DNA of 64,000 bases from positions 43,492,323-43,556,322 of the forward strand of contig NC_053398.1 in assembly GCF_905171765.1 (NCBI RefSeq). The letters are read 5' to 3'. Made by a program: the position numbers and the translations under genes. Source of the DNA: Bufo bufo. Its lineage: Eukaryota; Chordata; Amphibia; Anura; Bufonidae. Positions 55,302-64,000 of this stretch are shown here, one piece after another. The notes under the pieces were generated by a model, which saw only the letters and a program-made list of their open reading frames with translations, was not told the DNA's origin and made no database searches. How positions within the stretch are numbered: the first letter of the stretch is position 1; each line of letters begins with the position of its first letter.

Positions 55302-55876
55302 CTGAAATAATATGGAATTACTCTGGAGAAGTTAGTTGGAAGATTTGTATCTATTGTAGTCTACGCCTCTACGGCATATTCTAAATCACATAAGCTTATG
55401 GTGACTATACTATACTAAAGCCTAACAAAATACAAAAAGCTGCACGTTCCATCTTTGTATTTAAAGTGGTTGTCCTACCATAAGAACCTATCACTTATCC
55501 AAAGGATATGTGATAAGTATCTGATTGCTAGGGTTCTCTAGACAGAAGGTATGTTCTTATGGTGCAACAAACCTTTTAATAACCAATATAGTGATTTCAG
55601 GGACCATTTTGACCTTTCCATATGGTCTATGCAGTATATACATGTATACAGTATATAACCGTCTGACAGGATATAAATACAGACATTACTACCCACTGCA
55701 CCACCTGCTCGAGCACATTATAAAGTAAGTGGTGATGCTACACTTCAGCTCTTTTGCTTCAATCTCTTACTATGATATATACTGTATGAAGTATGTCAAG
55801 CACTTTTCTCTAATTTTAGGTCTGCACAGCATATGGTTTTTCGCTGTCATTTTCTTGTCAGCACTGCCATACTCAC
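55302..55876. other. Intron e3-e4, no gene seen
   Basis: No splice-compatible exon or full repeat was found; tatacatgtatacagtatataa near 55633 is AT-rich. Confidence 0.4.
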
Positions 55877-55981
55877 GTTTTTTAAGTTGTCTGTGACTAG
55901 TATAACAGACTGGAGGCAAGTCTCTCTCTCAGAGGAACCGCAAGGCATCAGCTTGCCCAAGATCAGATTTCTCATGCTGTC
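55877..55981 (-). CDS. muc2: Mucin exon e3: VWD2
   Basis: 105 bp, phase 0 to 0, 35 codons. DSMRNLILGKLMPCGSSERE, TCLQSVILVTDNLKN. The CGSSERETCLQSV segment is the conserved pair of Cys in VWD2. Acceptor ttgtag, donor gtgagt. Confidence 0.94.
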
Positions 55982-58263
55982 CTACAAGTTGAAGCATAAG
56001 GTGTGATTAGATTGACCACGTTTTTATTTCAGCAACCACATCAAGGGTAAAGTAAAAATTAAGGCTCCATTCACACGTCCGCAATTTCGTTCCGCATTTT
56101 GCGGAACGGAATTGCGGACCCATTCATTTCTATGGATCCGCACTTCCGGGTCCGCACTTCCGTTCCGCAAAAAAATAGAACATGTCCTATTCTTGTCCGC
56201 AATTGCGGACAAGAACAGGCATATTCTATTAGTGCCGGCAATGTGCGGTCCGCAAAATGCGGAACGCACATTGCCACTGTCCGTGTTTTGCGGATCCGCA
56301 AAACACGTTGCGGACGTGTGAATGGAGCATAAGATCCATGCAATTATGTAAAGAATTATTACAGTATACACAAATAATAAGTAGGCTTTGGACAATCTCT
56401 ACTTGTTAGACAGGTCCCTTGACAATAAGCTTACCACATAGTGTACTCTACTGATACTCCCAGCAATCTTCTGTAAACTGCAATAAACCTGGTAGTAAGT
56501 GTTCAGTTACTTACTTGCCTCTACAGGGGAAATTAAGCATGACATGGTGTCCATTCATGTCAATGAGATGTCAGGACAAGGCAGGTCATCCATAGTGAGA
56601 GATACTCTTTGTAACCATTCTCCATCCTACCTGGAGCCAGTAACCAGGCAAGTGGTAGAAAAGTCTCTTTTTTACTAAAGTGTAGAATGGGAGTTGTAGT
56701 ACTTCCAACAGTAGTAAAGCGCATTTCCAAACGAATAACAGTGCAGTTTTTCACGAGTAGCAATGTATGGATAGCAGCAATGATGGAGGTTGTGGTACTC
56801 CTTCCCTCTATCTTTCCAAGGTCTCTTCCTCTCTCTGTCAAATCTAAGGCTGGCAGTAAAGTTCTTAAAAAACTTGTCTGAAATTCGCAGGCTGAGGGGT
56901 ACAGGATTAAGATATGGCTGGCCAAAACTATGTCAGAATGTGTAAGGGTGTATTAGCAATGTCCCTTTCACAGCAGCAAAGTCTTTATCAGCCTTAAACA
57001 TGCACAATACCTTACTGACTGACTTCAGTGCACAGCCTTGCAGATTCTGGACCTAGTTCTTCCCTTTCTTGCTAGAGTACTTTAATGTAGTGCTTTAAAT
57101 GTCTCAGAGATGATGGTTCTCTAGAACTCAGGCCTAGTTTTCTGAAAATGAGCACATATAACTCCTCTCTCTTCCTCAGCTAGCACACAACACTCTCTCA
57201 CATTGAACAAGGGTGGACCTAAGTCCATCTTCTAGCATCTTAAAAGGGGCTGAGTCAGGATTGTTAACCCTGACCTATCCATACAAAACTAGTGACTGTA
57301 CAATACAGTAAATCAGAGCATTACATTAAACCAATTAACATGCCAACAAACCCTTTTGCAGTTACCCTGTTCTACACTGTACGACCAAAATATGTGGACA
57401 CTTGCCATAATTATTGCGTTCAGATGTTTTCAGTACACCCATTTCAAAAATCGCACTTAGCCAATCACTGACCATAATGGTGACCTGCCTCAGCCAATGA
57501 CTGGCCTTTTTTTTTTTAGCTGACCTTCTTCTGATATTTTCAGTGTGTCAAACTGGGACCAGGAAGTGAAGATCGGTGAAGACCAGACAAAGATCAAAAT
57601 GACAATAGTGAGGCAGTATGTTTTTTTAACCCTTTGTGGCCCATTAATAAATACATTAAAAACCCCTAATTGACATTGCAGATAACGTCATTTAGTAAAC
57701 GTTTGTCTAAGGGTAGTGTTACACATAGCCTCCCATGGTAGTTTGTACAATATAGATTTTTGACCCAAAGCAAGAAGTGGATCCAGCAGGAAGGAGAGAT
57801 ATAGGTCCCTTCTTTATATTTTCCATTTTTTCCTAACCCACTTCTGGATTTTGCTCAAAAAATTCCATCAAAAACTGCCACAAAAACCTGAGTGTGATTA
57901 GATTAGAGGTTTCACTGGAATTCAATTATTCTTTTTTCATTAGTCCCATATTACTATTTATTAAGCAAGCCTACAGATCTTACGAGATGATATAAACCAT
58001 CCATGAGATTGTCCCGTGGTTAGAAAGCATAAATTTGAACAATGCCATGAAATGACTTAAATTGAATGTGTCATTAAATGACCCACTGTTTAAATCAAGG
58101 TTTTATGTTAAACATATTTTTTTTAATTTTTGCTAACATTTTAAATTTTTTATATCAATATCCTAAAATCCTGCAGTTTTCACACTGATCACTAAGCGTC
58201 GCTACTGCAGTTTTATACCTATTACAAGTTGGATTAGAATGACAGAGATAGCCTACTCTCACA
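55982..58263. other. Part of the 5.7-kb intron e2-e3
   Basis: Besides the MITE at 56065, it holds a lone Tc1-like end at about 57377-57410 (tgtacgaccaaaatatgtgg) without a partner, and a fold-back at 57717-57900 (gaagtggatccagcagg / cctaacccacttctgg). No exon. Confidence 0.55.
56065..56326. repeat. Palindromic MITE with perfect 20-bp ends
   Basis: ctccattcacacgtccgcaa and ttgcggacgtgtgaatggag are perfect inverts. The whole 262 bp is built of nested palindromes (attttgcggaacggaat, caattgcggacaagaa). Best copy of the family truncated at 2728. Confidence 0.9.
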
Positions 58264-58700
58264 TCAGTGTTTAGGCATTCTGGCTTTGAGATCAGAGGAT
58301 CTAAAAACCTGGCCAAAACGGTTCCATTTAGGACCAATGTATTGTGAATGGGGTATGCTCCATTTAGGATGCATCAGTATGCATTCTGTTCCACTAGCAT
58401 TCCATTTTGTGACTGGACACAGAACCGCTGCAAGCTGTGGTTTAGTATCCGGTCATCAAAACGGAACAAACCGGATCCGTCACTAAAATCAAAATGAGTA
58501 AATGGCACCGGATCCGGTAACCGTCACCCATTGACTTACATTGTTTTTACTGACGGATCCAGTTTGTTCCATTTCAATTTAACACAACTGCATCTTAACG
58601 GAACGGATGCATCCTGATGTGTTAAATCAAACAGTTTTGGTCCAGTTTTGAGATCCTCTGCCGGATCTCAAAACCGGAAGCCAAAGCACAGATGTGAAAC
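58264..58700. repeat. MITE, cggatccgt-rich, related to the 3645 family
   Basis: Inverted words tttgagatc / gatctcaaaa, ccggatccg and ggaacaaac/gtttgttcc. The right side ends gatgtgaaacagagaggcc. Diverged; borders approximate. Confidence 0.55.
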
Positions 58701-59699
58701 AGAGAGGCCACAGAGCACATCTAGAAAACTCTCCCATATAAATCAATGAGGTTCTCTTCTGTCCACTGTGTCTATGTGCGGTACTCCAGAACCAACACCT
58801 GCAAAGTGTTGATTTCGTACATTACTAAAATGATTCATGCTTTCTTTTATGCTTTGGATGTTTTCTTAAAAGCTGTCTATAGGTGCCACTATTTAGTTAA
58901 TTGTGCCCTGACTCAGCAGAGGGAACTAGCTTTCCCCTCTGAGGGAGGGTCTTTCTAGTAAGTATTGCATCAGCCAGTTCAGTTTATTTCTGCCTGCCAT
59001 ACAGGGCAGATGCTAAAAGATTGGTTTGGGCTTTGCTTGTGAGAGAATCAGATGCCTATGAACCTGTGTGAAGCTGTAGGCAAGAAAGGAGACTATTTCT
59101 CCAGAAGATACAGCATTCCTATGAAGGAGAGAATCCTTGAGGGAAGGAAAAATGGATGTCCAAACCCTGTCTATGCAAAGCCATGCATATTAGCAAGGTA
59201 TATGCTTATTATTGCTATAGACTTTGCTGCTTGTGGAAGGATTAACAATTAAATAGCACCTTTCGTACCAATATCATGGATTGGACAACAGTTTGTAGGA
59301 TTTTCACCCTTCTGTGGGAACTGCAATACTTATATTTCAGAGTTTTGCATGCCTGTGATCATTTTGGAAAGGTTGCAAAGTGTTTAGAAGGAGCTCATTG
59401 ACTACCACTCCTATTATCATCATTATTGCCCTTTGTCAATATACAGTGTTTGTGAAGAGACTGCGCTGCACTTGCCTTGGAGCTGTGTTTTGATATCGTT
59501 GGATGTTCCACAAGTCCTCTTCTGAACTTTAGTAAAAAGTTTATTTTTCATCTGGCCTGGTTACTGACTCCAGCACCATTCACCAACTACAGCACCTACA
59601 TCTCCTGCCTTGTACCCGTACAACACCAAGGGCACCCCAAGTACCACCAGACAGAGGCCCCAACATAGGAGTGTCCACTGAGAGAAGGAAGAGTGCACC
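58701..59699. other. Intron sequence, no gene seen
   Basis: Unassigned intronic DNA preceding the hAT element. Short frames on the plus strand (59052-59252) show no recognisable domain. Confidence 0.4.
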
Positions 59700-61441
59700 C
59701 TCCTATCTAGGGCTGCAACGAGTACTCGATTAAATAGAGTAATTCAACACAAAAAATTGTTTTGCATCGAGGATTCGTTTGTGTCACGTGACAACGGAGC
59801 GGGAGTGAAGCGCTTGCTATTACTTCCACTCTTTGGTCTCCTGCTGGCCATCAATGCGCTGGGAATACTCACCTTTCCAGCAGGGGGCCTCCGGACACTC
59901 CACAGCATCTCCATGGTCCCATGCTGCACTGACCTCCTGACATATGCACACCGTGACCTGACGCGCTGTGTGACGTCAAGCCCAAAGCAGCGCAGAAAGA
60001 TGGAGTGTCGGCGGCGCCCCTGCTGGAAACGTAACTTGGTGACACCAAAAGGGTGGGGGCGTGACTAAGGCTGGGTGCCCGGAGTGCACAGCGTCATAGC
60101 AACCAATGACTCTGCGCTCTCTGGGTGTCAGGAGGAGGGCAGGCTGGGATTTCACGGACCGTGTGTCCGTGGTTTAACTGAAGTGTGGCCCGGCCTTAGG
60201 GGAGAAAAAAGACAATGCAACAGCACTCTGCAAACCAGATAAAGTACAATAATGCCATAGTCACAAAAAACATTCAAGTGCTAATGCTACGCTTATTTAT
60301 AAAGCGAGATGTTTGGCAACTGCATTTTGTACAAAACCATTTGAGCCCGTCTGCCAAATGTCAAGGCGATCTCTGTAAGACGGGAACCTAACACTAAATA
60401 CTACCTGTTATGCGCCATAATGGCCACCATAAAGTATAGGAAGTGTTGGTTCCACATGCATGCTGGGTCCACTCTGCCTTTTACCATTTTTGGTGCCATA
60501 AAGGCCTCCATTACTTCCAGGGGATGCAGGTACCAACATGCATGCCGAGCCCACTCCATACCTCTCCTGGCGCCAGACGGCTTCCAATGAATGTAGTGAG
60601 AGCAGGCCACAGCTTTATACTGAAACTAATTAAAATCAGCCTATGGGGCAGACAGGCTAATCAGGAGTGCACGACTCGCTGGAGAGATGGACTTAGGGGA
60701 GAGATGGCACAAGGGGAGCAGAGACTATGACACAAGGGGGAGAGAGACGATGGCACAAGGGGGAGAGATGATGGCACAAGGGGGAGAGATCATGGCACAA
60801 GTAGGGAGAGATCATGGCACAAGGGGGAGTGGAGCTGATGGCACTGGGTGGGGAGAGCTGAAGGCACTGTGGGAGTGGAGCTGATGGCACTGGGTGGGGG
60901 AGAGCCGATGGCACTGGGTGGGGAGATCTGAAGGCGCTGTGGGAGTGGAGCTGATGGCACTGGGTGGGGGAGAGCTGAAGGCACTGGGTTGGGGAGAGCC
61001 AATGGCACTGGGTGGGGAGAGCTGAAGGCGCTGGGGGAGTGGAGCTGATGGCACTGGGGGAGTGGAGCTGATGGCACTGGGGTGGGGGAGAGCTGATGGC
61101 ACTGGGTGGGGAGAGCTGAAGGCACTGGGGGAACGGAGCTGATGGCACTGGGGGGAGCTGATGGCACTGGGGGATAGTGGAGCTGATGGCACTGGGGGGA
61201 GCTGATGGCACTGGGGGATAGTGGAGCTGATGGCACTGGGGGGAACTGATGCACTTGGGCTGATCACACAGGGGGGAACAAAGGGTGTTGGGGACTGATG
61301 GCAGGGGGTCTGATGAGTTTTTATAAAGGAAAACAGTCTATTAATTCATTTTTTCTTATTAGATTACTCGATTAATCGTAAAAATAATCGGTAGAATATT
61401 CGATTGCTAAAATATTCGTTAGCTGCAGCCCAACTCCTATC
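59700..61441. mobile_element. Second non-autonomous hAT with internal minisatellite, 8-bp target duplication
   Basis: The element 59708-61433 (1726 bp) begins TAGGGCTGCAACGAGTACTC and ends tcgttagctgcagcccaa. ctcctatc flanks it on both sides (59700-59707; 61434-61441). Near the right end gattactcgattaatcg and related words match the known TAGGGCTGCAAC hAT terminus type. It contains one arm of the cattggttgctatgac palindrome (60090-60120) and a G-rich array. No transposase. Confidence 0.88.
60697..61257. repeat. G-rich minisatellite (ggggagtggagctgatggcact)n
   Basis: About 25 units of 20-30 bp. The left part uses gggggagagatgatggcacaa and the right part gtggggagagctgaaggcactg / ggggagtggagctgatggcactg. 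G-rich on the plus strand with recurrent GGGG runs. Pro/Ser-coding frames on the minus strand are artefacts of the array. Confidence 0.92.
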
Positions 61442-61730
61442 ACTGGCCCTAGGGGGCATTGGTGTGAGGATTGCCACTGTGCATGATTATTTCAGCCAGA
61501 GCTACTACAACTCCCATCCTCTGCTCCTCCTGGGCTTGCGGCATATGGTGCATGGTGGTTGCTGTAAAGCATATCTCTAAATGCTGTAACAACTGCTCAT
61601 GCAAGACAGCCACCCCAGTAATCATGCTCAGAAATAAAATAAAAAGGCTATTAACATAAAATAATAACAGATCAGAAAAAATGACGTGTGTCACTATCTG
61701 CTTTTGACATTCCCTTTAACTACATCTTAC

Positions 61731-61869
61731 CTTCATCAGCGCATAGTAACAGTTCCCATGGAAAGTATATGTCTTCCCATCAAAAGTAGTAAAATGGGCT
61801 CCACCTTCAACTGAGCAAACTTTCGGACAGGGGAGATCTGTGCAGTTCCATCTTCCGGCAACACAGTCA
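61731..61869 (-). CDS. muc2: Mucin exon e2: start of VWD2
   Basis: 139 bp, phase 2 in and phase 0 out. It completes Cys from e1, then CVAGRWNCTDLPCPKVCSVE and GGAHFTTFDGKTYTFHGNCY. GAHF-TFDGK-Y-FHG-C is the consensus start of a VWD domain. NCT is a possible N-glycan. Acceptor tgcag, donor gtaaga. Confidence 0.97.
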
Positions 61870-62622
61870 CTGCAATAGAAAATGCTGTCAATCGAATCTC
61901 CAGGATACCCACCAGAGACCACTGCCCATGATGTAAAAATCACTCTAAAGGGGCTTTCTGAATTTATGTAAACTAATATTAACTACTGCATGATGATAAG
62001 TTATGCAACTTTCTAATACATTTCAATTCCTAACCAGGCTCTATGCTTGCTGGCAATGAATGAAAACATCATTGTTCATATCCAGAGGCTGAAAGCTGAT
62101 ATTGATCATATCCGACTAAAGGGCCTATTACACGGAGCGAATATCGTACACATTCTCGTGCATCCTCAGCACTCCCTCAGTGCGCCTGCGCCGATGACGT
62201 CTTCTCTTTCGGTGATGTCATCGGCGCAGGCGCACTGAGGGAGTTCTGAGGAGGCGAGCCTCCTCATCTCAGAGCACCTGCACCGAATGAACACAGGCGC
62301 GCGATTTTTGAAATGCTGACAGGGCTGGCCGGAGGAGGAGATCGCGGCTCCTCCTCAACACGATGAGGGGGCGGTTTTTTGCGGCGGCTACCAGCAAGTA
62401 GGCGCCCTACTTGCTGGTAGAGACCTAATTTACATATTATAAAAGTTCGTTTTTATAAGAAACTGCTGAAGGAAAGTAAGTAAGACCATTATATTTTCAT
62501 ATATCGCAGGATAAGAAATTTAACTAGCCCCAAAAAGAAAATGACTTTAGTGGGGTGACAGAAGCCCTTTAACCACTGAATGACAATATCACAACTGGGA
62601 TTGTGAAGTTTTCATGACTTAC
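61870..62622. other. Intron e1-e2 with a perfect 28-bp hairpin at 62171-62244
   Basis: 62171-62198 (actccctcagtgcgcctgcg...) and 62217-62244 are perfect inverts with an 18-nt loop. A second hairpin at about 62386-62420 (accagcaagtaggcg/cgccctacttgctggt) follows. Both lie within a repeat that starts at gggcctattacacgg (62120). Confidence 0.75.
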
Positions 62623-62740
62623 CATTTGGCACAATCATTTTGAATTGACTCTCCTGGGGCATAGAGTTTCCCTTGGTGTTTGCAATGGCACTCATCAACT
62701 GGTAGGCAGCCCCTGTTAGTGTAATCATCCTGCACCGTAC
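62623..62740 (-). CDS. muc2: Mucin exon e1 (first in window): end of D1 TIL/E
   Basis: 118 bp, phase 1 in and phase 2 out. TVQDDYTNRGCLPVDECHCK, HQGKLYAPGESIQNDCAK. It is the TIL1 tail and E1 start that link D1 to D2. Acceptor cctcag, donor gtaagt. Preceding exons are beyond the right edge; none fits in 62741-64000. Confidence 0.96.
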
Positions 62741-64000
62741 CTGAGGTGATTTAAAAGAAAGTACAGTAATTTTGACTCTTGAGAAGGTTGTGCAGTGCTA
62801 TAATATTGATGACCCATCCTCAGGATAGATCATCTATATTAGGTTTACTTCCCCCCCCCCCCCAAACAATCAGATGTTTGAAGGGGGTTGTGGGGTGCTT
62901 GTGAGCCAGGAGTCGGGTCCCCACCAGTCTGATCTTGATGACTTATCCTGAAGATAGATCTTCAATATCATCACCCTGCATAACCCCTTTAACCCATTAT
63001 CATGATTTATATATATTTTTTAAATGTGTCCTCGTGGTAAAGCAGCACACGGGAAGCAATAATGATTAACACTTTCATACTGCATAGGGGATTGTAGCCA
63101 AGCCTTCTGTCTGGAAGATTTCCCAATGGAAACCTCAGTGGCATGTGTCTAACAGATCCCACTACATGGCATCCACTCCACTAGGAAAAAATGCATATGG
63201 TATACATTTTGAAGTGGATGGCTCTGTATGGAATAGTGTACTTTGTTGTGCTATTCCATGCACTAACTCAGTAACTTTTTGTAGCATAATGGGGGCCTAT
63301 GGGTCCATTTCACAAATAAGCTAGGAGCTTTTTCACAACACACACTTTCTCCATAATTCTGTTACAAGAAGATATTAATTTTTGTGTCAATCTGCACAGG
63401 AAATTGTTTTTCCCAGGGGCCTTTCAGGCAGACCTTTCAAGGTGGTTGGACCTGCGGAGGGAATAATATTTGCCTTATTCCCGCTGCTGGGTTTCAGCTC
63501 CTTCGCTCCCCCACCATTGCTGTAGATCTCTGGTCTCTGTCAACATCCTGTTTGACGCGGGTTACGTGGCCTCTGCAGCCAGTGACTGGCCACAACAGTG
63601 ACATGTCCCCCATGCCTGATGGGACTCAGTGACATCACACATGGTGGACACATCACTACTGTGGCCAGTCATACTTACCTAATCCCACCGCTGGCTTCCG
63701 CCTCCACCACCTCTCTCCAGATCTCTGGTCTGCAGCAGTCAACATCTAGTTTGATGTGGGAAGACCAAAGATCTGCAGCAGCAGTGGGGAAACGAAAGAG
63801 TTGGAACTGAGTTGCAGGGATCAGGTAAGTATGAGTCCCTCTGGCCAACCTGGGAGGTCTGTCCGAAAGGTCACCAGGTGTGAACAAGCGTTTTAATATT
63901 ATAGATCACAGAATGGACAGAAACATCATACATTAAGGGGTAGATTGCTGCAGAAGTTTCAGTGACTGAAAAACCTATTGAATACATCTGAGTGAGGCTT
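62741..64000. other. Upstream intron with two repeats
   Basis: 62784-62994 is a diverged taaagggg/gacctatcctcaggatagatcatc fold-back with a poly-C run at 62850. 63405-63890 is a larger fold-back-like repeat with inverted gcagtcaacat/atgttgac and ctggtctgcagc words. No mucin exon recognised. Confidence 0.5.

Larger units (their letters stand above)
1..62740 (-). other. muc2: Gel-forming mucin gene, MUC2-type (partial; 25 exons)
   Basis: Gene-level entry. The 25 exons listed below share one frame with matching phases at all 24 junctions and canonical GT-AG borders. They encode about 1333 residues ordered D1(end)-D2-D'-D3-PTS-CysD-PTS-CysD-PTS. This is the N-terminal half of a secreted, disulfide-multimerising gel mucin of mucosal epithelia; in the family D1-D2-D3 drive granule packing and N-terminal multimerisation, and PTS regions carry O-glycans. 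MUC2 is preferred over MUC5AC/5B because of recalled family segments in D2 and D3 (FANTWKA, WLDDPCS, LYNLTTC, CHSKVDPKPFYEACV, TREVG). Promoter, signal peptide, most of D1 and the 3' half are outside the window. Amphibians may have several MUC2-like paralogues, so one-to-one orthology is not shown. Confidence 0.9.

Noticed and set aside
57377..57480. Possible Tc1 transposon
   Set aside because: Only one terminus-like sequence found; no partner end, no transposase.
60693..61267. Overlapping 150-170-residue Pro/Ser frames on the minus strand, superficially mucin-like
   Set aside because: Frames of the second minisatellite inside a hAT element; three frames are open at once, no splice context.

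Overview
The window reads as a piece of vertebrate nuclear genome, most likely an anuran amphibian (frog or toad). The evidence is long GT-AG introns, Tc1/mariner, hAT and Ty3/gypsy debris, and many fold-back MITEs with termini (ggcctctttcacac, ttaaaggggttgt, ggggagatttatc) that I associate with frog and toad genomes. The species is inference; the exons are read directly.

One host gene occupies the window. It lies on the minus strand, enters at about 62740 and leaves at position 1. I delimited 25 exons (e1 at 62623-62740 to e25 at 1-244), all GT-AG, and the reading frame is continuous across every junction: 4000 coding bases, about 1333 residues. The product is a secreted gel-forming mucin. 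In order it encodes the end of D1 (e1), D2 (e2-e10: VWD, C8, TIL, E), D' (e11-e13), D3 (e13-e20), a short Ser/Thr stretch (e21-e22), two CysD domains each with a PTS tail (e23, e24), and the start of a larger PTS region (e25). D2-D3 resemble MUC2 more than MUC5AC/MUC5B. The signal peptide, most of D1, the main PTS repeats and the C-terminal domains lie outside. A 26th short exon is proposed at 2015-2077.

Almost everything else is intronic transposon material. Left part (0.3-18.5 kb): MITEs, then a decayed Ty3/gypsy element (LTR pieces, gag, zinc knuckle, protease, integrase at about 11.4-18.0 kb). Its 5' LTR region carries a minisatellite-bearing hAT element with 8-bp target duplications and a 467-bp palindromic insert with a 14-bp target duplication. 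A U2 snRNA-like fragment, a chain of six hairpins and a CpG-dense block lie between the protease and integrase remnants. Middle (18.5-35.5 kb): the D3 and CysD exons, a LINE fragment, a Tc1 element and a large hAT relic. Right part (35.5-64 kb): the D' and D2 exons, two nearly intact Tc1 transposons (one and two stop codons in otherwise open transposases), a fourth Tc1 relic split by a MITE, a mariner/IS630-like remnant folded into an 84-bp inverted duplication, and a second minisatellite-bearing hAT element with 8-bp target duplications.

No prokaryotic-type system, CRISPR array or second host gene was found. The most notable items are the mucin gene itself, the extra PTS exon candidate, the two hAT elements with expanded G-rich arrays built on a shared TGGCACA core, the tandem hairpin block, and the U2-like fragment.
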